DNA from: Novosphingobium percolationis
GTDB taxonomy: Bacteria; Pseudomonadota; Alphaproteobacteria; Sphingomonadales; Sphingomonadaceae
DNA length: 64,000 nt
Direction of reading: 5' to 3'
Assembly: GCF_020179425.1 (NCBI RefSeq)
Contig: NZ_JAILYM010000004.1
Span: forward strand, 1-64,000
Shown: piece by piece, positions 26,674 through 36,771 of the stretch
How positions within the stretch are numbered: position 1 is the stretch's first letter
Layout of the letters: each line of letters opens with the position of its first letter
Notes under the pieces: generated by a model
Databases searched by the model: none
The model's input: the letters and a program-made list of their open reading frames with translations, nothing else
Told to the model about the DNA's origin: nothing
Program-made: the position numbers and the translations under genes

Positions 26674-27377
26674 ATGGGCATGGCTCTTTCCGCGCTACTT
26701 GCCTTCCTCCGCCGCAACCCGCTCGCCGCGCCGATCGCGGGCGGCGTCTTCGTGCTGGGCGGGCTGCTGGCGTTTCAGGTCGGTGGCGATGTCGTGACCG
26801 TGGCGAGCGCAAAGCTGCGCCAGAAATTCACCCCCCTCGCAGAAGCCGCGTCGCCGCCACTCGTCGCGGCCAGCGTAAGGCCCAAGCCCACCCCCGAAGG
26901 CCCCTTCGTGGTGAAGTCGATCCTCAAGATCGACGGACCGATCAAGTACGGCCAGTCTTACTGGGACGAAAGCAAGGGTGAGCCCGGCCCGACGGTGATC
27001 ACCGTGGATCTCGCCGCGCGCACGCTGTCGGTATTCCGCAACGGGCACGAGATCGGCGCGACCGCGATCCTGAAAGGCTATGGCGAAAAACCGACGCCGC
27101 TGGGCGTGTTCCCGATCATCGAGAAGGACGCCGACCACGTCTCGAACATCTACGACGCGCCGATGCCCTACATGCTGCGCATGACCAACGATGGCGTGTC
27201 GATCCACGGCGCCAACGTGCGCAAGGGCTATGCCACCAACGGCTGCGTCGGCGTGCCCGAAGATTTCGCGAAGAAGCTGTTCGCGGTGACGAAGCTCGGC
27301 GACCGGATCATCGTCACCGACGGCAAGCGGATCGGGGTCGGCGATCCCATCGTGGTCGCCAACCCCGCCGTTACATC

Positions 27378-27381
<4 letters not shown>
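26674..27381 (+). CDS. L,D-transpeptidase (YkuD) family protein
   Basis: The 235-residue protein has an N-terminal anchor (about 17-35) and a YkuD catalytic domain. The active-site region is MTNDGVSIHGANVRKGYATNGCVGVP. It keeps the histidine in HG and the cysteine in NGC, but the usual SHGCVR is TNGCVG, so the arginine is replaced by glycine. It would form 3-3 crosslinks in murein or attach proteins to it. I use the first ATG. The one at 26680 is equally possible. Four bases overlap the convergent SDR gene. Confidence 0.8.
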
Positions 27382-29169
<1,788 letters not shown>

Positions 29170-29211
29170 CGAAAAGGGGCGTGCGCGCAAGCGGCTAAAA
29201 GCAGCCTCTTG

Positions 29212-29943
29212 TCAAAGGACCTCGAAGCCGTCTCCCAACGCGGCGCGCAGCTTGTCGAGCGCCTGCGCCTTCAGCTGGTGGACGCGCGGAACCGAGACCT
29301 GCAGCACCTCGGCGATCTCCGCAAGGTTCAGTTCTTCCACGAAATAAAGCTGGATCACCATCATCAACCGGTCGGGCAACGTGGCGATGGCGGACGCCAC
29401 CTGCCCGCGCATCTCGGCATCGGCGAGCATGGCGAAGCTGTCGGGTCGATCATCGGCAAAGGCGCTGTCGCTGTCGGAATAGGCATCGTCGATCGCCTCG
29501 AATCGCACCGGCTCCGCCGCCGCGCGCAAATCGGCCAGCTCGGCGCGGCTGACGCCCAATTCCTGCGCCAACTCCTCCTCGGTCGGCTCGCGTCCCAGCC
29601 GATTCTGCAGCGCCGTCGTCGCGCCGCGCAAGGTGCGCCGCCGGTCCGAAGCCGAGCGTGACAGCGGATTCGCCCGGCGCACCAGATCGACCATCGCCCC
29701 GCGCACGCGCAGCTTGGCATAGGCGGCAAACCCGTCCTCGGTCGGGCCAGAATGCTTCTGCGCGCATTCGGTCAGCGCGACGAGGCCGGCCTGAATCAGA
29801 TCGTCGAGATCCATGCCCGCCCGTCCCGAGCCGTGGACGTGCCAGGCAAGGCGGCGAACCATGGGCAGGAAGCGGCGGATGCGGTCTGCCGTATCGTCGC
29901 GATAAGCGCGCGCGGCGGCAAAGCTGCGGTGATCGTAGTTCAT
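29212..29943 (-). CDS. fliA: flagellar sigma factor FliA (sigma-28)
   Basis: The 243-residue protein shows sigma region 2 (DLDDLIQAGLVALTECAQ, FAAYAKLRVRGAMVD), region 3 (RLGREPTEEELAQELGVS) and region 4 (LNLAEIAEVLQVSVPRVHQLK). It has the short length of FliA proteins, without region 1. It directs late flagellar genes such as flagellin. FlgM, its anti-sigma factor, lies six genes upstream in the same operon. The start overlaps the flhA stop by four bases. Confidence 0.92.
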   Translation of the reverse strand: MNYDHRSFAAARAYRDDTADRIRRFLPMVRRLAWHVHGSGRAGMDLDDLIQAGLVALTECAQKHSGPTEDGFAAYAKLRVRGAMVDLVRRANPLSRSASDRRRTLRGATTALQNRLGREPTEEELAQELGVSRAELADLRAAAEPVRFEAIDDAYSDSDSAFADDRPDSFAMLADAEMRGQVASAIATLPDRLMMVIQLYFVEELNLAEIAEVLQVSVPRVHQLKAQALDKLRAALGDGFEVL

Positions 29944-32048
29944 GCGGCAAGTCCCTGAACGGTGGGCGCAGGAAGGGCAGGCGGCGGCGCGGCCTCGCCG
30001 ATGACCGAGACGACCTCGATCGGCTGGGTCGGCGGCAGTTCGGAAATCGAGATGACGAGGCAACCCGGCGCGCGCAGGCGCAGCAAGGCGGCCAGCGCCC
30101 GGCGCGCACGCGGCTGCACCACCAGCGCCATCGGCGGCGCGGCAGGGCCACGTTCGGCCAAGATATCGGCCACGCGCTCGCCAATGGCGCGGGCAAGGTC
30201 GGGCTCGATCACCGGCTGGCCGGTCACGGGATCGTGCATCCCGTTGACGATCATCTGTTCGAGCCCGGCTTCCAGCGTCAGCACCGGCAGGCGGTGCGTC
30301 GGTGGGCAGATGCGCGACACGATCATCGCGCCCAGCTCGGCGCGCACGATGTCGATCATGCGCTCGTGCTCGGTGGTCTGCTGCACGGCCTGCCCGATCG
30401 CCGACAGGATCGGCAGTGGATGCGCCACGCTGATCCCGTCTTCGAGCAGGGCGTGGAACAGCCGCGTCAACGCGCCCAGCGACAGCGGGTTGGGGTGGAT
30501 CGTCTCGACCAGCCCCGATGCGCGCTCGCGCACGCCGTCCACGATCGAGCGCACTTCATCGGGCCCAAGCAGCAGGTGCGGACGTTCGCCGAGCAACTGG
30601 TTGAGGTGCGTGGCGATGACCGTGCTCGAATCGACGGTCAGGAAACCTTCGGCGATGGCCTGGTCGCGCTGCGCGGGCTCGATCCACAGCGCGGGGCAGC
30701 CGAAGCTGGGATCGCGGGTCGGCTCGCCGGCCAGATCATGGTCGTCGCGCGCCTCGCCCGCATCGATCGCCAGCACGCGGTCGGCGCGGATCGCGGCCGT
30801 GCCGAGCAGCACCCCGCCAAGCAGGATGCGATACTCGCCCGGCGGCAGTTCCAGCGAATCGCGCACGCGGAACTGCGGCACCACGAAGCCGAACGCCTGG
30901 CTGAGCTGCTTGCGCACCCCGGTCACGCGCGCCACCAAAGGCGATCCGCGCCGTTCGTCGACCAGATGGACAAGGCCATAGCCCAGCTCGATCGTGACGA
31001 GCGTATGGTCGCTGACATCGTCAAGCGTGATGCGCGAGGGATCGGGCGGCGGCGGCGGGGCCGCAACGGGCGCGATGGCAAGGCGCTTGGCCCGCTCCTT
31101 CAGGCTCCACCACAGCCAGCCGGTCAGCCCGGCGGCGGGCAGGAACACCATCTGCGGCATCGCCGGGATCACCCCGATCGCGCCAAGGATCACCGCGACC
31201 GGCAACCACGTGCGCGGATTGGCGAACTGCCCGCCGATCTGCCCCGCAAGGTCGCGCGTGTCCGAAACGCGGGTGACGATCACCGCCGCCGCGATCGACA
31301 GCAGCAGCGACGGCACTTGCGCCACCAGCGCATCGCCCACCGCCAGCGTGATGTAGCGCTGCGCGGACTCGGCGGCGGTCAGCCCGTGGCTGAGCATGCC
31401 GAGGCAGAAGCCAGCGAGGATGTTGACCGCCAGGATCAGCAGCGCGGCGACCGCATCGCCCTTCACGAACTTGCTGGCACCGTCCATCGAGCCGTAGAAG
31501 TCGGCCTCGGTCGACACCTCGCGGCGGCGGCTCTTGGCTTCGTCCGCCGTGCAAAGCCCTGCCGCAAGATCGGCGTCGATCGCCATCTGCTTGCCGGGCA
31601 AGGCATCGAGCGTGAAACGCGCGGACACTTCCGAAACGCGGCCCGCACCCTTGGTCACCACGACCATGTTGATGATCATCAGGATCAGGAAGACGAACAG
31701 CCCGACCGCGAAATTGCCGCCGATCAGGAATTCGCCGAAGCTTTCGATCACGTGGCCCGCCGCCGCGCCGCCTTCGTGGCCCTTGACCAGCACGACGCGG
31801 GTGGAGGCGACGTTGAGCGACAGGCGCAGCAGCGTGGCGAACAGCAGCACGCTGGGGAACGAGGAGAAATCGAGTGGCTTTTCCGCGTTCATCGCGGCCA
31901 TCAGGATCGCCACCGACAGCGCGATGTTCACCACGAAGAACACGTCGAGCATGAACGGCGGGATCGGCACGATCATCAGCACGATGAGCGTCAGGATACC
32001 CGCCGGCAGCGCAAGTGCGCCGGGGCTGGAGCCGAAGCGTTTCAGCAT
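29940..32048 (-). CDS. flhA: flagellar type III export gate protein FlhA
   Basis: The 702-residue protein has eight N-terminal membrane helices with the family signature DFSSFPSVLLFATLLRLSLNVASTR and the FHIPEP-like loop region. The cytoplasmic domain (about 350-702) carries the export chaperone platform. FlhA with FlhB forms the export gate that secretes rod, hook and filament proteins. The length is normal. The stop of the lytic transglycosylase lies three bases upstream, and flhA overlaps fliA, so the genes form one operon. Confidence 0.96.
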   Translation of the reverse strand: MLKRFGSSPGALALPAGILTLIVLMIVPIPPFMLDVFFVVNIALSVAILMAAMNAEKPLDFSSFPSVLLFATLLRLSLNVASTRVVLVKGHEGGAAAGHVIESFGEFLIGGNFAVGLFVFLILMIINMVVVTKGAGRVSEVSARFTLDALPGKQMAIDADLAAGLCTADEAKSRRREVSTEADFYGSMDGASKFVKGDAVAALLILAVNILAGFCLGMLSHGLTAAESAQRYITLAVGDALVAQVPSLLLSIAAAVIVTRVSDTRDLAGQIGGQFANPRTWLPVAVILGAIGVIPAMPQMVFLPAAGLTGWLWWSLKERAKRLAIAPVAAPPPPPDPSRITLDDVSDHTLVTIELGYGLVHLVDERRGSPLVARVTGVRKQLSQAFGFVVPQFRVRDSLELPPGEYRILLGGVLLGTAAIRADRVLAIDAGEARDDHDLAGEPTRDPSFGCPALWIEPAQRDQAIAEGFLTVDSSTVIATHLNQLLGERPHLLLGPDEVRSIVDGVRERASGLVETIHPNPLSLGALTRLFHALLEDGISVAHPLPILSAIGQAVQQTTEHERMIDIVRAELGAMIVSRICPPTHRLPVLTLEAGLEQMIVNGMHDPVTGQPVIEPDLARAIGERVADILAERGPAAPPMALVVQPRARRALAALLRLRAPGCLVISISELPPTQPIEVVSVIGEAAPPPALPAPTVQGLAA

Positions 32049-32051
32049 CCG

Positions 32052-32972
32052 TCAGAGCCCGAACGCACGCAGGCGGCCATAGGCGGCGCGCACGGTTTGT
32101 CCGCCGGCGCTGCCCTCGGCCATGCCGAAGGTATCGCGCAGCGTCTCGGCCATGCTCGCACGCATCGGCCCGGTGGGCGCGGCCGCGGCGACCGCATGAT
32201 ATTCGCGCGCCACGTCGCCGCCCCAGCTCGGCGCTTCGGCCCCGGTGCGGTTGAGCGGCACGGGCAGATAGTTGAGCGTGGGCCGGGTGGCAAAAGTCGC
32301 TTCGCCGAACGGCATGTCGCCGCCGCCCGGCAAGGTTTCGCCGACACCGCCGCCGATTCCGGGCATGGCCGCTTCCAGCCGGCCGCGCACTAGGCCCATC
32401 ACCTCGCCGACGCTACGCGCGCCGCCGGGGCCAAAGAAGATCGAACGGTTGGCCGCCGCCGCCTTGGGCAGGATCGCCGCGGCGCTTTGCGAAGGATCGG
32501 CATCGAGCGCCGAGAGGAAGCGCGATGCGCCTTCCGCGCCAAGGAAGTGCGCCATGTACAGTTCGGCGCTGTCGGGATTGCGGCCCAGCGTGCCGCCCAG
32601 ATAGGCGCGGTTGTCGTTGGCGAGTTCCCCTGCCATCAGCGCGGAGACCTGCGGGTCATAGCGCAGCGCCATCAGTTGCGAGCGGACCTGCGGGTTACGC
32701 ATCGCGCCGCTCTGGATCGCGTCCGCCGCCCAGCCGATGCCGTGTTCGGCGCCGTGGTTGCCCAGCGTGCGCAGCCATGTCGCATCGGTGAACTGATAGA
32801 GCCCGCTGGCGCTGGACGTGCGCGCGCGGGCCGAAGGGTCGAGGCCTGATTCGAGCTTGGCCTGAGCCAGCAGGTAGTCGAAATCGACTCCGGTGGCCTC
32901 TGCCGCCTGCGCGATCGCCGCATGGACTTCGCCGGGCCTGCCTGCGCCCTGCAGGGACTGGACTGAACTCAC
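32052..32972 (-). CDS. SLT-type lytic transglycosylase of the flagellar cluster
   Basis: The 306-residue protein has a soluble lytic transglycosylase domain with the catalytic glutamate in LAQAKLESGLDPSARA and the SGLYQFTDATWL block. FlgJ in this window (118 residues) lacks its muramidase domain, so this enzyme probably opens murein for the rod. No signal peptide is obvious; export may be through the flagellar apparatus, as for other muramidases of this kind. GTG 32972 has AAGGGA six bases ahead. It precedes flhA in the operon. Confidence 0.82.
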   Translation of the reverse strand: MSSVQSLQGAGRPGEVHAAIAQAAEATGVDFDYLLAQAKLESGLDPSARARTSSASGLYQFTDATWLRTLGNHGAEHGIGWAADAIQSGAMRNPQVRSQLMALRYDPQVSALMAGELANDNRAYLGGTLGRNPDSAELYMAHFLGAEGASRFLSALDADPSQSAAAILPKAAAANRSIFFGPGGARSVGEVMGLVRGRLEAAMPGIGGGVGETLPGGGDMPFGEATFATRPTLNYLPVPLNRTGAEAPSWGGDVAREYHAVAAAAPTGPMRASMAETLRDTFGMAEGSAGGQTVRAAYGRLRAFGL

Positions 32973-33067
32973 GCAATTCCCTTTCCATCGCGCCCGGTCG
33001 GGGCGCACGAAAAGGGATCAGCAAGGCCCGTGCCAAATCGCGCAGGGCCTTGCGCGAACGGCCGCGA

Positions 33068-33445
33068 TCATCGCGCGCGGCTGATCCGTGCAGGCGCCGC
33101 ATGGGCGCGATAGAGCGCGGGCTGGCCGGTCATCGCATCGAGCCGCTGCGCGACATTGGCCGCGATCAGGTTGCGCACGCGGCGGTTCGCTTCGTTCAGA
33201 CGGCGCGCGGCATCGAGCATTCCGCGGCATTCGGCATCGACCAGTTCGGCGGCTGCGCCGTCGAGCCGCTCGCACAGCATATCCTTGCCCACCGCGCAGC
33301 CCATGATGGCGTCCACATCGAGGCCGGCAAGCGCGTGCCTTTCGTCCTCGAGCACGGCAAGCATCTGCCGCAGCGTCTCGCGAAGTTCCAGCGGATGCGC
33401 GATCGGGTCTGCGCCGAACTGGTGCGCGGCAAGCGACATGGCCAT
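33068..33445 (-). CDS. flgN: FlgN-like export chaperone
   Basis: The 125-residue helical protein directly follows flgM, overlapping its stop by one base (TAATG). It has the coiled helix pattern of FlgN, ELRETLRQMLAVLEDERHALAGLDVDAI and later RRLNEANRRVRNLIAANVAQRLDAM. FlgN chaperones the hook-filament junction proteins FlgK and FlgL for export. Sequence identity to characterised FlgN is low, so position and fold are the main evidence. Confidence 0.75.
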   Translation of the reverse strand: MAMSLAAHQFGADPIAHPLELRETLRQMLAVLEDERHALAGLDVDAIMGCAVGKDMLCERLDGAAAELVDAECRGMLDAARRLNEANRRVRNLIAANVAQRLDAMTGQPALYRAHAAPARISRAR

Positions 33446-33729
33446 TACTGCGGGTTCCTCAACAGCATTCCGGCGGCGATCATGGCGTCGGCGATCTTGG
33501 TGGGGATCACCGGGTAGCTGCCTTCTTCGATGGCCTTGCGGATGGTGGCGACGCGCTCGGCGTCGACGGGGGCGTCTCCGGCCTTGACGGCATCGCTGGT
33601 CTGGACCTGCGGTGCGGCGCTGGCGGGCGTCGCGGTCTTGATGGCACTGGCCTGGACGGCCTCGGTGCCGATGGTCCGGGCCTGCACCGCGCCAACCGGG
33701 CGCGACGGGCCGATTTCAATGGGTGGCAT
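33445..33729 (-). CDS. flgM: anti-sigma-28 factor FlgM
   Basis: The 94-residue protein has a disordered Ala/Val/Pro-rich N half and a C-terminal helix pair, DAERVATIRKAIEEGSYPVIPTKIADAMI, the part of FlgM that binds FliA. It holds FliA inactive until the hook is built, then is exported. A strong GAGGAG lies seven bases before the ATG. Both its target fliA and the export gate flhA lie downstream in the same operon. Confidence 0.9.
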   Translation of the reverse strand: MPPIEIGPSRPVGAVQARTIGTEAVQASAIKTATPASAAPQVQTSDAVKAGDAPVDAERVATIRKAIEEGSYPVIPTKIADAMIAAGMLLRNPQ

Positions 33730-33826
33730 GGTTCCGCTCCTCAGCGTGTTCACACCACCCAGAACGACAGAAGCAGGAGGCCTTTAAGAGCCGGCGGCGA
33801 TTTTTTGCCGTTGGCGGCAAGAGTCC
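33730..33826 (-). promoter_or_regulatory. gap between flgA and flgM with inverted repeat
   Basis: A TTGCCG-TTGG-CGGCAA hairpin (33805-33820) lies just past the flgA stop. On the minus strand it is followed by A residues, so it is not a terminator of the classical kind. It might separate flgA and flgM transcripts. No sigma-54 element was found here. Confidence 0.35.
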
Positions 33827-34333
33827 CTAGTCGACCGGCAGTTCGACCAGGCCGGGGCGCACGATCCGGGCGCGCATCGGCTCTGCCTTCGGCCCGGTGC
33901 GCACGCGGATCCACGCGCCGACCGGCCCGGCATCGAGCGCTTCACCCGGTTGCGACACCGAAAAGCCCTCGCCCGTCGCGGCAATGGTCACGGCATCGCC
34001 GCGTGCCACCGCAGGACCGGCATCGGCCTGCCCCTGCTGGCCCGCGACGGCCACGAACAGCCGCCACCCGCCCGCATCGGGACATTGCACCAGCACGCTG
34101 TCGTGTGCGCCGCCGCGCCAGCTGAGCGCCAGCGGCGTGGCGCAGCGGGCAAGGCGCAGGCGGCGGTCGACCGGCAGCATCGCGCCGCCCGGCACGCCGA
34201 TCGGCAAGCCGGTGAACTGCGCCACCGCGCGGTCGATCTCGGCCGGATCGGCAAAGCCTGCCGCGCTTGCCGGGCGGGCCAGCAGGGCGAGCGGCAGAAA
34301 CAGGGCGGCGGCAAAATGGGTGCGGCGGGTCAC
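33827..34333 (-). CDS. flgA: P-ring assembly chaperone FlgA
   Basis: The 168-residue protein has a signal peptide (VTRRTHFAAALFLPLALLAR, cleavage near ASA) and ends with the ARIVRPGLVELPVD strand of the SAF-type FlgA domain. FlgA guides FlgI into the periplasmic P ring. I chose the GTG at 34333. A TTG five codons upstream is possible but less likely. It ends 97 bases before the flgM start. Confidence 0.85.
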   Translation of the reverse strand: MTRRTHFAAALFLPLALLARPASAAGFADPAEIDRAVAQFTGLPIGVPGGAMLPVDRRLRLARCATPLALSWRGGAHDSVLVQCPDAGGWRLFVAVAGQQGQADAGPAVARGDAVTIAATGEGFSVSQPGEALDAGPVGAWIRVRTGPKAEPMRARIVRPGLVELPVD

Positions 34334-34377
34334 GGGCGGTCTCGGCAAGCTGTTGATCGTCCGGCCTGTTCAAGCAA

Positions 34378-34818
34378 TCATCGTGCCACGGCTTCAGCAT
34401 CGTAGCCCAACGTCACCGTCGCGCCGCCGTTCGCTCCGTTGGCGGGCTCAACCACCACCCGCGCGCCCGATTTGCGCGCGCCCAGCGCCGCGACCAGTCG
34501 CCCCGCATGGTCGAGCGCTTGCACGGCATCGCCGCTATCGCGCACCAGTACCGTTGCGCGCAAGCGCGGGTCGGCCCCCTGTTGCGCCACCCACTCTGCC
34601 AGTGCAGGACCGCCCGGCCCCTCGCGCCAGACGCCCACCGGCTCGGCCCGCACCGACGCGGCGAGTTGCGGGGGCGTGGGCGGCGGGGTCGGCGGGGCGG
34701 GCTTTGGTGGAGGCGGGATCGCCGCCGGATCGGACAGAGCAGACGCCGTGACCATGAACAGGATCATCGCCAGATCGGCGAGGATCGTCTGCCAGCTGGT
34801 GGCGGCGCGCGCGTTCAT
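34378..34818 (-). CDS. small MotB/ExbD-like membrane protein
   Basis: The 146-residue protein has one membrane helix at its start, WQTILADLAMILFMVTASAL (9-28), with an aspartate (D15) in the place of the proton-carrying residue of MotB/ExbD. A proline-rich linker (about 33-48) and a small periplasmic domain of about 90 residues follow. There is no OmpA-type peptidoglycan-binding block like the one in the true MotB of this window. The start overlaps the MotA/ExbB-like gene by four bases, so the two proteins are a stoichiometric pair. Confidence 0.65.
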   Translation of the reverse strand: MNARAATSWQTILADLAMILFMVTASALSDPAAIPPPPKPAPPTPPPTPPQLAASVRAEPVGVWREGPGGPALAEWVAQQGADPRLRATVLVRDSGDAVQALDHAGRLVAALGARKSGARVVVEPANGANGGATVTLGYDAEAVAR

Positions 34819-35492
34819 GCCGCCCTTTCGGCCACTTCGCGCGCAACGACAGGCATCACCGGCTCGTGCAGCGGCAGCGCGGGCGCGAGTTGCCACGACA
34901 GCCAGTCGATAACCTCCTGCCGCGCGCGCTCCTCCATCTCGGCCTGCCGCTCGACCGCACGGGCCAGCGGGGCGCACAGCAGGTTGGCCATGAGCAGGCC
35001 ATAGAGCGTGGTCAGCACCGCCATCGAGATCGCGCCCGTCAACGCCGCGCGCGCCACCCCCTCGGCGGGCAGCTGGCTCAACGAAACGAGCGTGCCCGCC
35101 AGCCCGAAAACCGGCCCGAGATCAGCAGCTTGATAGAGCGTGCGCGCGGCGGCGGCGGCGGTTTCGGCGCGGCGGCGGCGGTGCGCTTCGTGGCGTTCGA
35201 TCAGCGCGGGCAGCGAACGGGTGCGGATCAGCGCGTCGGTCGCCTCGTCGAATTCGGCGTCGCCGGTATGGCGGAAGCGCGCGCGCAGCACGCCGTCCTG
35301 GCGGATCTGCGCCACCTGCCCCGCCAGATCGGCGCGGACCCGTTCGGCGTGGAACGCGGGCCTTGCCAGCCGGACCAGCGCGGAAAACGTTATGCGGCAA
35401 TCACTTATCCCGGCGCGCAGGACAGTGGCCAGCACCGTGCCGCCAATCACGACGGTCGCAGCCGATGCATTGAGCAGATGCGTCAGGTCCAT
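34815..35492 (-). CDS. MotA/TolQ/ExbB-like proton channel protein
   Basis: The 225-residue protein has an N-terminal helix (about 10-27), a cytosolic Arg/Glu-rich domain (30-120), and two adjacent helices, LGPVFGLAGTLVSL (125-138) and GAISMAVLTTLYGLLMANLL (153-172). These carry the MotA/ExbB core motif TTLYG. It lacks one MotA helix and is shorter than the MotA encoded at 43,692. With its small Asp-bearing partner it should form a proton-driven complex of the stator type. It begins the operon with flgA, flgM, flgN, flhA and fliA. Confidence 0.75.
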   Translation of the reverse strand: MDLTHLLNASAATVVIGGTVLATVLRAGISDCRITFSALVRLARPAFHAERVRADLAGQVAQIRQDGVLRARFRHTGDAEFDEATDALIRTRSLPALIERHEAHRRRRAETAAAAARTLYQAADLGPVFGLAGTLVSLSQLPAEGVARAALTGAISMAVLTTLYGLLMANLLCAPLARAVERQAEMEERARQEVIDWLSWQLAPALPLHEPVMPVVAREVAERAA

Positions 35493-35569
35493 CGCGGTCA
35501 GTTCTCCTCGTTGACGAAGAACGGCGGCGCAGGCCGCGATTTCAGGGCGCGGCGAAACTTTGCAGGAAA

Positions 35570-35585
35570 CGGCAAGAGCTTGCCG
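35570..35585 (+). promoter_or_regulatory. 16-bp inverted repeat upstream of flgB promoter
   Basis: CGGCAAG-AG-CTTGCCG is a 7-bp inverted repeat with a two-base centre, 55 bp upstream of the sigma-54 -24 element. The identical 16-mer occurs in fliK (54565-54580). The place and the pairing fit an enhancer site for the FlbD-like activator, as ftr elements in Caulobacter. Confidence 0.55.
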
Positions 35586-35640
35586 GAAAGGGCCGACAGA
35601 ACGGCATCTAGACGCACCCGAACGGCACCTAGCCGCACTT

Positions 35641-35655
35641 GGCACGGCCCTTGCT
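35641..35655 (+). promoter_or_regulatory. sigma-54 promoter of the flgB operon
   Basis: TTGGCACGGCCCTTGCTG (35639-35656) matches the RpoN consensus TGGCACG-N4-TTGCW exactly, with GG at 35641-35642 and GC at 35653-35654. Transcription should start near 35666, about 36 bases before the flgB ATG. Confidence 0.9.
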
Positions 35656-35701
35656 GAAACAGAGGCACGTTCAACCCGACCCGGAAAGTGCGTTTCAGAC
35701 G

Positions 35702-36049
35702 ATGAGCGATACTCTCTTCGGCATTCACGGCATGGCCCTCGAATTGCGCTCGCAGCGCATGGGCCAGCTTGCCTCCAACATCGCCAATGCCGGCACCCCC
35801 GGCTACAAGGCGAAGGACATCGACTTCGCCTCTGCGCTCGCCGCGCGTGAGCGTGGGGCGAGCGAGGACAAGGCGATCGGCGGTGCGACCCGCTACCGCG
35901 TGCCGGTCATGCCCAGCCTCGATGGCAACACCGTCGAGATGGCGACCGAGCAGACCGCCTTTGCCGAAAACGCGGTCGGCTATTCGGCGACGCTGTCGTT
36001 CCTCAAGGGCCGGGTCGAAACGATCACCCGCGCGATCAAGGGCGACTGA
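35702..36049 (+). CDS. flgB: flagellar proximal rod protein FlgB
   Basis: The 115-residue rod protein begins MSDTLFGIHGMALELRSQRM and has the rod signature LASNIANAGTPGYKAKDIDF. Its C-terminal helix completes the coiled coil. FlgB is the first of the proximal rod proteins, exported without a signal peptide. Sigma-54 initiates the operon here, and flgC begins two bases after the stop. Confidence 0.94.
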   Translation: MSDTLFGIHGMALELRSQRMGQLASNIANAGTPGYKAKDIDFASALAARERGASEDKAIGGATRYRVPVMPSLDGNTVEMATEQTAFAENAVGYSATLSFLKGRVETITRAIKGD

Positions 36050-36051
36050 CG

Positions 36052-36471
36052 ATGGCAAACCCCGTCTCTCCCAACCCGATGACGCTGTTCGACGTGGCGG
36101 GCCGCGCGATGTCGGCGCAACTCGTGCGGATGAACGCCGCCGCCTCCAACCTCGCCAATGCGGGCACGGTCGCGGGCAGCGAGCAGGAGGCCTACCGCCC
36201 CTTGCGCGCGGTCTTCGCCCAGCAGCTGGACAACGCGACCGGGCTTTCCACCGTCAAGGTCGATGGCGTCTACCGCACCGACGCGACCCCGATCCGCGAC
36301 CACAATCCCGATCACCCGCTGGCCGACGCCAACGGCGATGTCTGGTCCGCCCCGGTCGATGAGAACGCCGAGATGGTCGAGATGCTCGAAAGCAGCCGCC
36401 AGTACCAGAACGTGGTCGAGGCCATGCAGACCGCCAAGCAGCTGATGCTCGAAACGATGAGGATGAAGTGA
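36052..36471 (+). CDS. flgC: flagellar proximal rod protein FlgC
   Basis: The 139-residue protein has an N-terminal rod motif, [20 protein letters not shown], and a C-terminal helix, [20 protein letters not shown], that packs with it in the rod. It forms the rod with FlgB and FlgF. The stop overlaps the flgD ATG by one base. Confidence 0.94.
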   Translation: MANPVSPNPMTLFDVAGRAMSAQLVRMNAAASNLANAGTVAGSEQEAYRPLRAVFAQQLDNATGLSTVKVDGVYRTDATPIRDHNPDHPLADANGDVWSAPVDENAEMVEMLESSRQYQNVVEAMQTAKQLMLETMRMK

Positions 36472-36752
36472 TGACCACTGCCGTCACCAACACCACCGCC
36501 ACCGCCACCAACGCCGCGACCACCGCCAAGACCGCCACCGACAAGTCGGGCTGGGGCTCGCTGGGTGCGGGCGATTTCCTGCAGCTGCTGACCACGCAGC
36601 TCAAGAACCAGGACCCGACCCAGCCGGTCGACAACAGCCAGATGGTCGCTCAGCTCGCGCAGTTTTCGACGCTGTCGAACTCCACCGACATGGCGGCCAC
36701 GCTCAAGACCATTTCCGACCAGCTCGCGACGCTGAACAGCAAGTTCGCCTGA
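36471..36752 (+). CDS. flgD: flagellar hook capping protein FlgD (short form)
   Basis: The 93-residue protein has the conserved FlgD core, [35 protein letters not shown], after a Thr/Ala-rich leader. It ends soon after. Typical FlgD proteins have some 220 residues with a C-terminal Tudor/Fn3-like pair of domains that makes the cap. These are missing here, with no frameshift remnant before flgE. The hook cap is thus reduced to the N-terminal part. The ATG at 36471 overlaps the flgC stop. Confidence 0.88.
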   Translation: MTTAVTNTTATATNAATTAKTATDKSGWGSLGAGDFLQLLTTQLKNQDPTQPVDNSQMVAQLAQFSTLSNSTDMAATLKTISDQLATLNSKFA

Positions 36753-36771
36753 CCCGAAAGGACATCCCCCC

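Noticed and set aside
29658..32393. Open frame of about 900 codons on the plus strand opposite fliA and flhA
   Set aside because: Composition (Arg, His, Gln, Asp) is that of an antisense shadow in GC-rich DNA. flhA and fliA have clear family motifs and overlap-coupled starts.
35570..35590. A sigma-54 promoter on the minus strand for the stator-like/flgA operon (GGCAAGCTCTTGC)
   Set aside because: The spacing between GG and GC is nine bases instead of the strict ten, so it is more likely part of the palindromic protein-binding site.
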